Of a stretch of DNA of 64,000 nt, positions 32,452 to 43,315 are shown one piece after another. The notes below the pieces were generated by a model that saw only the letters and a list, made by a program, of their open reading frames with translations, did no database searches and was not told the origin of the DNA. A program made the position numbers and the translations under genes. Numbering within the stretch: the stretch's first letter is position 1; each line of letters begins with the position of its first letter. Origin of the DNA: Ottelia alismoides (Eukaryota; Streptophyta; Magnoliopsida; Alismatales; Hydrocharitaceae); the NCBI GenBank assembly GCA_037367405.1, contig JAZKJV010006942.1, positions 310,001 through 374,000 on the forward strand, in the 5' to 3' direction.

Positions 32452-32469
32452 TCCCCAGCAACGGCGCCA
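32452..32469 (-). other. Primer binding site, tRNA-Asp type
   Basis: The minus strand reads TGGCGCCGTTGCTGGGGA, one mismatch to tRNA-Asp, two bases from the LTR end TTCATCA. Confidence 0.9.
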
Positions 32470-33555
32470 TTTGATGAACGCGAAATCCACCTCTTTAATT
32501 AATGAATTGTAGTATAGGAGGTGAAAATCGGTCGATCAAAAACCACAAGCTTTGAATGTTGTGGAATATTTTACTTGGCAAGTTTACCAAGGTCGAACAC
32601 AGGGAACAGTGATTTTTAGTTGCGTGGTTTTTAAATCAAATTAAATAATTAATTAATGCTCGATTAATTTCTGAGTTGAGAAAAATATACAATGCAAAAC
32701 AATGATATGCAATGAGATGCAAATAAACAGAGGTAAAAGTTCAGTACAGGATCTGGGATTTAGATTTCTTCTCCAAAATATTTTAATCAATATCCTCGAA
32801 ATTTATCGCAGATCGAAAGAAATTTTGTCCGGAAGTATTTATCAAAATAAATTCAGCAGCAGGCAGAAGGAGAATAATTCTGAGAGACAATCCTGCAATT
32901 TACTTGGATAAGACAAATGATTCTATTGATAAATCTTTATTTTCTGATCGAAGCCTCCATAAAATTATCCTGTAAAAGAATGAGAGATCAATGTCTATCC
33001 TTCAAAAGAGCACCCCTGTGTAAATTGATTCATCAATTTATCCACGAAAATGCAGTACAAATATGTCAAATTTTAGCCTGCAAGAATCAACTGAGATCCT
33101 CAAATAATAATTATCAACTAACCACCTCAGATCTGTTCACAAACAATGTAATATGAAAGAGCATGAAAATAGCTTTAAAACGACATATTATATGCTCAAA
33201 ACGGAGTTCGTATGAAAAAGTTATGCTAATATGAAATTTCAGGGACTAAACTGTAAATAAAATAAGGTTTTCTTCTTCAAAAAGGTCCTTGGGAGGACTT
33301 ATCTGTAATTTAGAAAATTCGGAGGGCCTCCTCTGTAATTTACCCCAAGCGGGGGTATTTTTGCAATTTCTGAAAGTTGCAGGGACTTGAGTGCAATTTT
33401 CCCAGCCACGCACGTGCGTTGCACGTGCGCCTGGAGGGTTGGACGCGAGGTGGAGGTTCGGAGTTCTCGAGCCTGTGGTCTGGAGAACCGAGGCTTAGGC
33501 TCGGGAACGAACCGGGAGGCTCGGACGGCGGGGCTGAGGTTCGGAGATCCCGAGC

Positions 33556-34425
33556 CTAGGTGGCAGTTGATGGAGGTTTGGGATCCCCGAGGCGGAGGTT
33601 CGGGGCGGAGCTTCGGAGGGGGTGGCGTGTCTGAACCAAGGCCGTTGGATCTAGGGCCTCCTGCCCGATCCAACGACGCCTGTACGTCGTAGTGGGCCGG
33701 GCGGAGGCGACGAGAGAGGTTGTGACGGCGGCGGTGCGGCCGAAGCACGGGCTGAGGCCGGGCGGAGGTGAGGCAGAGGCGGTGAAAGTAGTTGCGCAAG
33801 GCGTTGGCGATGGCCGTGCGCACAGGGGCAGCGTCGCTCCTCGGCCAACACACAGCGCGAGGCGACATGCGGTGGGCGCGAACTTGGGCGGCGGAGGGCA
33901 GAGCACTGTGCAACCAAGGCGTGGGGGCTCGGCCTGAACGGAGGCGGTGGTGAGCGGCCGAGCGCGGTGGAAGCGCTGGCGGAGTCGGTGAGGTGGCGGT
34001 GAACGACGACTACGGAGCTCCGCCGGTCGAGCGATGGTGACGACGAAGGAGGGGTGGCAGCTCGGTCGGCGAAGTTGTACCTGCAGTGTGTTTAGCAAAA
34101 ATGGAGGGGAGGCGGTCGACCACGCTATTTCTCTGGCCGGGGAAGAGCCAAGCAAAACGGGCAGAGCTAGATGTGTGGAGATCGAGGATGGAGGATGGTC
34201 GGTGGTCAGGCGAACGGAGGGGGTGGGGTTCCAGCCTGTGCAAGGCCGGGGCGAGGGTGGAGGCCTTGGAGCAGGACCGGAGGAAGAGGAGGAAGGGGGT
34301 ACCTGGAGTGGCGGCTCGACGGCAAGTAAATGCGGTCGGAGTGGAAGCAAGCTTCGTCGGGGAAGCTGCGACGAGGATACAACTCCTCGGATCACGCCGT
34401 AGACGATGGACCGGGCTGTCACCAC
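33556..34425 (-). other. Open frame inside the LTR, downstream of the TATA-like site
   Basis: A 289-codon frame begins MVTARSIVYGVIRG about 57 bases beyond the TATA-like site and reads a proline-, serine- and arginine-rich sequence without recognisable domains. In the other LTR the same start (MVIARSIVYGVIRG, 11088) is broken after about 111 codons. GC-rich DNA keeps frames open by chance, and the opposite strand is also partly open, so a protein is doubtful. It could also be a captured 5' piece of a host gene. I describe it because its start is where the LTR transcript should begin. Confidence 0.2.
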
Positions 34426-34481
34426 CAGAGGAGTCTATGCTGGTGAATGGCGGATGGGGCTGATGGTTTGCGAGGGAAGAT

Positions 34482-34491
34482 GCTATATAGG
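34482..34491 (-). promoter_or_regulatory. TATA-like box of the outer Athila 5' LTR
   Basis: The minus strand reads CCTATATAGC, as in the 3' LTR at 11145-11154. Confidence 0.45.
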
Positions 34492-35712
34492 AGGGAGTCG
34501 AGTAATGGCTGCAGTGGAGGAGGTGGCCTCGTAACGGCCGAAGAAGAAGGTGATGAAGCGGCGGCCGTTACGTGGAGGAGCGGGCGGAGGGGTCGCAACG
34601 CCTGGGTGCGGGGAAAGGTGAGAACGGCTGGAGTGGAGAGAGAGGGAACAGTGGGGTGCCACGTGGCACGCCCTGGAGCTGCCACGTGGCACCAAAAAAA
34701 TTTCAGATTTTAGAAGGAGAAAAAGCGATAGAAGATGACATCGGATCGAAAAATTTTCTTCACAAAAGTTGCTTGTCTCGACGAGATCTACAACTTTCAT
34801 AAAGGGCCCAAGAGCAAAAGAGGTCATCTGTGTGAAGCGGTATTTTTGGCGGTTCTCCATGTGTATAGAAAACCGAGTTTTGGAGTTTTGTAATTTTTTT
34901 GGTGGTTTTAGAGAGGATAAAAATTATAGAAAAAATACTATAAAATACAAGAAAAATATTTACACTTTAATCTATTTTTTTTGGATTTTTAATAGATAAG
35001 AAAATAGGAAAATAAAATGAAAGTAAGAAACACACAATTTTCATACAGACAGACAACGGACACTTAGACTCGGTCAGTTTCTTTGATCTCAATTTTGATC
35101 TGGAGTTGGATTTTTGCATTTCTTATTAAAACTTTCATCAAAGGACACAAATCAAAAAGAAATAAAATTAAAAGAGTTAATTATGCACATAAAAACTCAG
35201 GTCAAAATTGGCAAAAAGTTAAAATGCGCAAAAGAGGCCCAAAACCCAACTTTCACATATGAGCTCCGAATTTTACGAAATTAGTCTTGTTTTGAAGGTA
35301 TTTGAAAATGGAGTACTTTAAGTGAGTAGACCAAAATCGGACACTGTATGTGGGAGATATGCTCATTTTAGTCTGTCAGATGTGAATTTAGACTTTGGGA
35401 TTATTTGACACTTGTTGGAGTTAGTAAATTTTTTTTGTATTTTTTATTTAATAAGGTTAGTAACATCTACACAATGGAGGTAGTTTGAGGTCAATCGGAG
35501 TTAGGATGAATTAATTAAAAATGTTAGAAGTTAGCGGCTTTTTGGGCTTATTTACACCTGGGATTTTAAATGTAATTATGCATGATGAAATGCAGATATT
35601 ATTCACACATGTATGATGGCTAATAATGCTCTATTAATGATTAATTACAGGTGAATGATGGGGAACAGAGCCTAAATGACCATATTTAGCATGATGAATA
35701 CGAGATTCATCA

Positions 35713-36446
35713 CAAATCCCTAATCCTATTCAAGCAACAAGGTTTTGCATGTAAAAGTTGTCCTACAACTATTGTTGGATAAACTAGAGTTTTCACGAAA
35801 ACAATGTTTGTTGGTGATTTCATATTAACCAATTGTGATCAAGATCAACTATCTTATCATTTTGATTAATGGGATGTCATTCAAGGAAATAATTATCATC
35901 TTTACTTTTTTCACAAATATATATCAATAATCATTTTAGAAAATTAACAATTAATTTCCATTAATTTATTTGAATGACAGTCACAAGGTTCAACTTTTTT
36001 AATTTCCAGCAGTGACCCCTACTCACTAAAATTAACATAACTCGATTATTTAAATTCAATTGATGCAAACTAAATTTATTTTGTTCACCAATTTGATTTA
36101 AAACAGAACTCAAGTGATAATTATGCATTTTCAGATATTTAGGATATGTAATTAACTCTTTAATTACGTCACTAACCACCATTCATGAAACAGTAGACAC
36201 ATGTTCAATAAAATGAGCATAACTAGAGTTATCGGATTCCAAATCACGCAAAATCAAATCCCACGGTTTCCTTAATTAATGGAAAATATTATCTAATTTA
36301 AAATTTCGTGTTTAGATATTTTAAACAGGGCCGAAATTTTATCACCATACAGGGCTGCGAAAATTGAAATGCTAAAAATCTTCACGAACCCAAACGAACC
36401 CAAATCTTCATAGGTTCATGGATCATATCCAAAACCTTTGTATACA
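35713..36446 (-). pseudogene. Leader and decayed gag start of the long-LTR copia element
   Basis: This is the interior piece between the copia 5' primer site and the Athila insertion. A minus-strand ATG near 36446 opens MYTKVLDMIHEPMKIW and stops within about 25 codons. The rest is AT-rich with no recognisable gag. It continues, across the insertion, at 9412. Confidence 0.45.
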
Positions 36447-36460
36447 TGGCTCTGATATCA
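36447..36460 (-). other. Primer binding site, initiator tRNA-Met type
   Basis: The minus strand reads TGATATCAGAGCCA, one change from the usual copia TGGTATCAGAGC, two bases from the LTR end at 36463. This identifies the right copy as the 5' LTR. Confidence 0.8.
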
Positions 36461-36462
36461 CT

Positions 36463-39111
36463 TGAAGGATATCAGAAGAATCCGCAAGCGCATTACGGAA
36501 GCGTGATGATCGCATCGAATACGATCGGGAGCGACTAGTCGTACTAGTTGCTCGATGCAGCGGAATTTAAAATTTTAATACGATGAAACCACATGATACA
36601 AAAACCTTTCTCATATCATTTAATCTAAACCACACTTAGGTATAAGGTTTACCTCTTGAAGTGTAGTTGCGATCGAGTCTCTAAACAAGGAGACCTCCTG
36701 TCTCAAGTCCGATCCGACGGAGGAGACGCTTGCGAGCGCGTTGATGAGACATGTGCTTCTCGCAATCCAAGTTGATGATCCAAGTGATGAATGTCCTGAT
36801 CTCATCATACAAGATCCGACATCTTCTTCATGAGCGAGGTACACCGAAGAAGACGGAGATCCACGAGCAAAAACTCCAGCAACATAATGACGATGCTGCA
36901 GCGATGTCGACTCTCTCAATAGCTCCATGGTGGACGGCCATAAGAGAGAGAGGGAGAGAGGCACATGACATGTAGAGAGAGAGAAGAGAGCATTGGTTTA
37001 CCATGTAAGCGTGTGTCACTTGAAGAGCAATGGATGGCTCTTCTTATATAGGATTTTGGGAACCCATGGATCCCAATCCATGGACAACACATAATCAATG
37101 GATGAGATTGATTTGTGTTTCTTTCAATGGCTAAAATGTTGTTGTAAAAACACAACAACTAATGATTTAATTTTAATTATTTTTCATTGATAAATCAACA
37201 AAATTAATTTCAAATTAAATCATCTCTGATAATAGAAAAGATAATGAAGAGAATAAACCAAACTCTTCAAAAGAGGGGACGACTACTCTTCTCCTCATGG
37301 ACAGGTGTAGCCGTCCACTTATCTTTGGTGGACTTGGTCCATCTCTTCTAATTATTATGAGATCTCATTATCTCATGATATATATCATCATTTCTTGTCG
37401 ACAATATTTTCACCAAAAAATAATTCCATGTTATCTTATGGAAAATATCAACCATGCCATGGAAATTATGTGAATCTCATTCACAACCCAAAACTAAATA
37501 TAATTATATTTTCAATTAATCATTCAATGTGAATCCAATTCACATTAACAATTAAGCAACAAAATATAAATCACAATATGCTCTCTCTAATATATTATAA
37601 ATCAAATTTATAATATATATGATTAATATGGATATTGTTATCCATATTATTCATATCCATGATAATTAAATCACATTTAATCATCTTGGATCTCTTTTCT
37701 CATGTGCCCAAATAATATGAATCACATTCATATTATTCATATCTTTGATAATTAAATCACATTTAATTATCTCAGATAACTCGCCTTATAATATGAATCA
37801 AATTCATATTATCCATGATAATTAAATCACATTTAATTATCAAATTTTCAATGCTCAGATACATATATCAACAATGAAATTATCCATGAACTCTTTCAAG
37901 GATAATGCGCTTTCTCCGCGTATACTTGGAGATAAGGATAGGGTGATTGTATTGTTCCACGTATATTGACTTGGATATTGAGATCAAATCTCAAATCCAA
38001 ATCTTGCGGACCTCCCATAGATGCTTGATTAAATCAAGACCGTAGATCTAATCTTCTCATTGTATATGAATCACATTTAGATTAATGTCCAACATTTGGA
38101 CTAAGATTAGATCACTTCTCTGCGAGAGGAGTCATTAAATCCAGACCCGTTTCATCACTCCCTAGGAATGGAAGCGTCGTGGTTATACAATCGTTTATGA
38201 TCACATCACCCTTAGGTATTCCCAATACATGTACATCTGCATACTGGAAGACCTAGATTAAACCCAAAGTATTAGATCTCTTTTAGACTGTCTCCTTGAG
38301 GGTTTTATCATTAAGTTTCTCATTCAATCATTGGGAGTCGGTATTGATTATATACTTTCCAAAAGTATATATCATACCCAGGTGTTGATCATATGCTTTC
38401 CAAAAGTATATATCAAATCTATAAATTCAGTCGAGCTTCCAAGCGAGATGACCGTGCACAGAATTTATTCTTTCCAATATTTCATGAGTGAGCTCATGTC
38501 TTCCGATTCAGTGGTGAACTTGTAGGATCCCTTTGTGTGATCGTTTACTCATATGCCCTTATATGCACACCAGCTCGCTGGTATATAGACCTTGGTTAGG
38601 TCATCAACTTATTGGTCTTCCAAATGTACATACTCAGACATATAGTAACACATCTGTCTCCAGTCAGAGGATGTGTGCATATATCGTGGCAGTATACGAC
38701 ATAGGACTTTGGTTATCTCGATCTCGTTAAGTCAACTCTTTGACCTAACTTATCTAACAACTCCGAATCTCTATTCCTATGCAGAGGACCTGCATCAAGA
38801 GGTCGGTTAGATATCAGCCTTTAAGAAAGGATTGCCATCTCCTTCTCAAGTTATAGATCATCTCTTAACAATCATTTGACGGTGCTTGATGAGTCCTTAA
38901 TCTAACTCTCTAGATATTCATCCAAGCACCAGCCTCTATGATTCAATAATTGAATCAACAGCTATATGATCATTAAGATGATCATATTACATAACCTTAA
39001 TTGTACTAAGTGACCTATTATGCAAATTAATTATTCTTCATTTCATATTAAGGAGTGAATTGCAATAACATTTATTGCATAATGGCTTGCCATGGGCTCG
39101 CATGTCTAACA
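36463..39111 (-). repeat. 5' LTR of the long-LTR copia element
   Basis: The LTR is 2649 bp. The minus-strand start is TGTTAGACATGCGAGCC and the end is at TGAAGGAT in plus reading. The TATA-like site is at 37043-37052. It contains the cleaner version of the palindrome array (37469-37841) and the nested dyad (36512-36558). Following bases tcatc are the right flank duplicate. Confidence 0.88.
37469..37841. repeat. Palindrome array, better preserved copy
   Basis: Perfect inverted repeats follow one another at 37469-37485 (8 bp arms after TGTGAAT), 37526-37546 (9 bp), 37590-37618 (13 bp), 37624-37649 (11 bp, centre ttgt), 37711-37737 (12 bp), 37747-37771 (11 bp), 37788-37812 (11 bp) and 37817-37841 (11 bp). 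All but one have a 3 nt centre flanked by AAT and ATT (cca, caa, cac or ctc). Confidence 0.85.
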
Positions 39112-41000
39112 TCATCATCCCAAAAACAGTAGCTAAGAATTCAACATTTTCTTGCTACAATCTTTGGTCAAAATCAAAGTCTGCGATCGCTTTTAACATC
39201 TGAATCTTCTCCTGAATGACACCATTTATTGATGCATCATTTTGGACATGCATCTAGACCTTCTAGAACTCACATATATTCCATAATATGTTTAAAATAT
39301 GGAAGAAAAATAGCAACTTCGAAGTCACGGAATCATTCGAAACGTCAAAAGTGTCGCAAGACAATGTATCCGATGATCAGAATAATCTACGTGATTGTTC
39401 ATTGAACTTGGATGCAATCCAAATCCTTTAAATTGTGGCTTTGAAACCAATTGAAGGAAGTAAATAATACTTTATGAACTTCGCATCACAGAAATATGAA
39501 AAAACAACACACTATTTGCTTAAAATATTGTACGTTCATTGTATGAACATGAAGTTTCATCATAACTTTTTGTATTTTATGAAATAATTAATTTAGGAAA
39601 ATAATTTCCCTAACTTGATTTCTAAAATTCAAATGAATATCAGGAGAGGTATCATGGTTACCTCTTGAAGCATGAGTCTATAAAGCAAAAGACTTCCTGA
39701 ATCAAGTTCGATCTGCGATCGTCTCTCTCGTGGACACGATGATGAGTTGTGTTACTTCCCACGAACTTTGATGTCACCTTCACAATAATGTATAAGCAAG
39801 GATGATGAAGCTCCTAATTTCATTGCACGAAATCAAATATTCTTCAATCACGGAAATCCGAAGAAGGAGATGATCTTCTTCTCCACGAGGCCACATTAAT
39901 GAAGATGACCGAGGCTTCTCAATGTGGACATTTAGGGCATGAAGAGGAGACGTGTATGAGAAGTGATTTATCAAGACTCTTGTCTTCTTTTGATTCTCAG
40001 AGCAACAGAATAGTTATCAAGGAACCAACCATCTATTTCGTATGTTGCAAAAGAGAGGGCATGCCTCTCTTTTATACTCAATATACATGCCCATGAAGAG
40101 TTTCCTCTTCATGTAGGCATGTACAATGATGTCCCTTGGATGAGGAATGAAGAGATATGATTTAAAACTTGTTCTCCAAGAAATAGGACTAGAATTATCT
40201 CTTTTTAATTACTAATTAAAATAATTAATAAATTAAGCCATAAATTTGGGAGCTCAATCCAATTGGGACTGTCATAGAGAGTGTCATGTGTCCTTACAAT
40301 ATAAGCTCCCTCTTTCCTTATATGGATAAAAGTTATTGCTTAATTATCAATATGATAAATCCAATTATCATATTTTTTAATTTTACAAGAATTATCCTCA
40401 TAACTTATGAATCATATTTATAATTCCAAATAAAAATGTAAATCAAATTTATATTCATTATTCCAATGTGAATCATATTCACACATGTGCCTTGAAATAG
40501 TTATGTTAATCATACTCATATATTAGTTATCATAAATCATAATTCATATTAGTTTCATACTCACATATTAATTATTATGAATCATAATTCATATTAGTTA
40601 ATGAATTATATTTGTGAATCATATTCATAAAAATACTCTTTTGAATAATAAATATGACAATAACTATTATCGTTTTGATATTGACATCAAATAGTATGAG
40701 TCCTCATCCATTAAGACCCATAAGATATAAATGCAGATACTTGGAGATAATGTTGAGGAGATCATACTATCCATATATAGTGACTTAAAATTTTGATAAC
40801 CATCTAGTTTCAGGATCTATATCAATGGATATCTAGAGTACGTTTCTTTACTGAGCTCTTTTGAAACAAAAAATACTGACATAAGAGTATCAAAAACTAT
40901 ATGGATGCGAACTTGCATCTGGTTTCTATCCGTGTTTGTATGGTTGCAAATCGGTATATTTCACAAAGGAATGTGATTTTATTGTTAATATCAAGCATCG
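39112..41000 (-). mobile_element. Older copia relative: leader piece and partial LTR
   Basis: At 39431-39450, tggctttgaaaccaattgaa parallels the primer-site to LTR joint at 36447-36467 in a decayed form. From about 39451 the order of landmarks follows the younger LTR: tacctcttgaagc (39660), a block near 39700-39790, an AT-rich part with AATCANATT palindromes (for example 40467-40483) and acttggagataa (about 40740). This would be the 5' LTR of the older element whose interior continues at 1-2201. The end near 41000 is a guess. Confidence 0.5.
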
Positions 41001-41189
41001 GGCGAGCCCAAATACTCTGTCTTAGATCAGAAATCTCTATGAGATCTCAAACACGTACGGTGGATTTGGATATTCGTCCACGTTGGGCTTCCATTACACT
41101 TATCACTCTTTCTTTTCGTTGGAAGGAAAGATGCAAAAGACACGGGGATTATATCTCACGGTATAATGATATATTCAACTCGCATTTTC

Positions 41190-41224
<35 letters not shown>

Positions 41225-43260
41225 GATCTTGATCTCGATCTTTTCAGCAGATTTGATGCTTTATTTTTTTTCACATCTCTTACAAGAGTATCAAACAAGC
41301 TTGGCTCGATGAACTTGCGTTCAAGGATGAGTTGATATAAGAAGTAAGTGTGTTGTTTGTGCTTTCATGGATGTCTTTGTTTTGTTATTGTTATTTTGTT
41401 TTGTGTGATTTTTGGTTGACTCTCTTGCCCAATCTTACATGGTTGACTGAGGCTGCATGCTTCTTAGATGTACTGCAACTTTATCTTTGCATTAACTTGC
41501 ATTTTCTCCAAAAAAAAGGTTGGATACACTATATTATATCTATTTAAGGGATTGTCCTCTTGCTTGTAAAGTAAGTCAGTGCATCATAGATGGATTCTAA
41601 TAAAATATTAAAATTAGTTTATGATACATAACTAGATTATGAAGAAATTAACAAAAAAAGGTAATTGATGGATTCGTTTTCTTTCTAATCCTTCGATTTT
41701 ATTGGGAGAGGAAGGATAATTTCGGAAAATTTTTTCTGAACAAATCATGTCATTTAAAAATTTTGAAAGAAAGTGTTGAGTAATCAAAGTACAGTAAACG
41801 TTTTTTTAATTGAAAATTATAATATCAACAATCTTCATACAAGAATATAATTTTAATCAAGCAAATCTTCTTTTTCATTGATGTAATCAAGTGATATGTC
41901 CCTTAGGTTAGGATTTGAATAAACCCTCATGTATTTTTTTTTAAAATTTTAAGTTTTCTTTAAAGCTATTAATAATTTAATTTTATATTTTTTTATAATA
42001 TAGACATGTGTCTTTGTTTTCCAATTCTCAACCTCACGAGTGCAATGAAAAACGTACATGCTCGATATTTTACAACTTAAATATAATTCAATCAATATAA
42101 GAAATGAGATGGATTAGGATCATGGTAACTATACCCTACAAAATAAACACGACACACCTTTGATTTTTCTTTTGGACGCCATCGCTATTATATTCAGTAA
42201 ATAGTTAACCATTTGCTATTGTCTTTCAATTCATTAACATCTACAACTGAATGAGTTTAAATTAAGTTCACCAATATGAAAACTTTATTATCTCACTAGT
42301 CTCAAGCTACACGAGAATTGTAAGTAAATATAAAAGTAACTCATTTTCTATAACAACATCTTATTACTGTGACGCTACAGTTGTAGACCATATTTAAATC
42401 TACCCATCATATAATAGAAATAGTTTAAGTGATGAAGTTTATAAATTTAACATTGCAATCAACTAACTTGTGAATGAAGAAATAAGAATCCACGTTTGTT
42501 ATTCTATCCTCGTTCCCACATCAATGATGCTCCAAGAAAAAAAGATAAGTAATAATGAAATCTTGGCGTTACCATATCATTATCTATTTTAAATATAAAT
42601 GTGGATACATGTGCATATATTGACGGATATGTAAATTATGTTGCCATATGCTTAAAAAACATATACATACATAAAACAGATATTGATCGCTGACAGATAA
42701 CATTTGGAATACTCTATAGATTAGCTAAAATATAAACATAGATGGAACACACATGAAATAGATATACTAAATATTGTTATATCATAATAATTATGGAATA
42801 TGGTGAAATAATATATAGAACTATATTATATATGGCTAAAAATAAATTTGCAACTATATCTATATGAAATGGAAGTACAGATACATATACAAATATTTAC
42901 ATATATCAAAGTGACACCCTTTTCCGTATTCATTTTAAAACAGATACATATGTCAAACCTATATAAAATGAATACGGTGACGGATCAGATATGGATAAAA
43001 TCCTTATCTGTTTACATATGTATATAGGAGGCATAAACTAGAGAGAGAATTTATTGAGACGAGATATCCGTATGCTATTTATTGTGCTCTTAAGATTTAC
43101 GTTTCTTTAATATATAAATATAAGAGACTATTATTTATTTATTTATTTATTTAAGGAATTCCTACACCTAAATTTTAAGGACGGGGGCAGTGATCTCCTA
43201 AATCAAAGAATGGTCACAAGTCGCAACTCATAATACGAAGAATCTATATACCTTAGGTGT
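41001..43260. other. AT-rich DNA without a recognisable gene
   Basis: There is a CT microsatellite at 41190-41224 and a TTAT-type repeat at about 43131-43155. Between 42550 and 43030 short phrases such as acggatat and gatacatat recur, possibly subterminal repeats of a DNA transposon, but I cannot find ends. No frame in this stretch resembles a known protein. Confidence 0.4.
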
Positions 43261-43272
43261 CGTTCGGCTACC

Positions 43273-43315
43273 GGGGTAAACCCCTCTTTGAGGCCCTCTT
43301 TGAGGGGTTTACCCC
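43273..43315. repeat. Perfect 14 bp inverted repeat
   Basis: GGGGTAAACCCCTC (43273-43286) and GAGGGGTTTACCCC (43302-43315) flank 15 nt that contain a further GAGG-C-CCTC dyad. Surrounding DNA is AT-rich, so the GC-rich hairpin stands out. Confidence 0.85.

Larger units (their letters stand above)
9413..35712 (-). mobile_element. Athila-type Ty3/gypsy element (outer), split by a second one
   Basis: The minus-strand order is 5' LTR 32472-35712, tRNA-Asp primer site 32452-32469, leader, gag and protease 31046 to about 28656, reverse transcriptase to integrase 16686-14168, 3' internal region, polypurine tract 12409-12423 and 3' LTR 9413-12408. LTRs carry TGATGAA/TTCATCA ends. Flanking 5-mers caaac and caaat match at four of five positions. 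The plus-strand element 16687-28655 interrupts it between protease and reverse transcriptase, and about 1.1 kb of the expected linker is missing there. LTR copies differ at about 4 of 240 bases in one stretch compared by eye (9541-9780 against 32880-33120), so this insertion is younger than its copia host. Confidence 0.9.
32472..35712 (-). repeat. 5' LTR of the outer Athila element
   Basis: The LTR is 3241 bp, with ends TGATGAA and TTCATCA. The tip at 35692-35712 is palindromic (TGATGAAT, 5 nt, ATTCATCA). A TATA-like site at 34482-34491 precedes (in the minus direction) a GC-rich core of about 1.1 kb (33400-34680). Repeated CACGTG palindromes are at 33408-33428. It retains about 285 bp (about 32541-32820) that the 3' copy lacks. 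The next bases caaat are the right half of the target duplication. Confidence 0.92.
2202..39111 (-). mobile_element. Ty1/copia element with 2.6 kb LTRs, host of the left nest
   Basis: The element reads right to left. Its 5' LTR is 36463-39111, followed by a primer site for initiator tRNA-Met at 36447-36460. The interior is 35713-36462 and then 4811-9412, interrupted by the Athila-type insertion 9413-35712. A polypurine tract lies at 4811-4829 and the 3' LTR at 2202-4810. The 5 bp outside each end are tcatt (2197-2201) and tcatc (39112-39116), a four-of-five match that fits a decayed target duplication. Reverse transcriptase remnants at 5810-6110 are of copia type. Interior length without the insertion is about 5.4 kb, close to a normal copia interior. 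The coding region is heavily decayed, so the element cannot be autonomous. Confidence 0.85.

Noticed and set aside
42550..43030. Short recurring phrases (acggatat, gatacatat) suggesting a DNA transposon
   Set aside because: No terminal inverted repeats, target duplication or transposase could be found.
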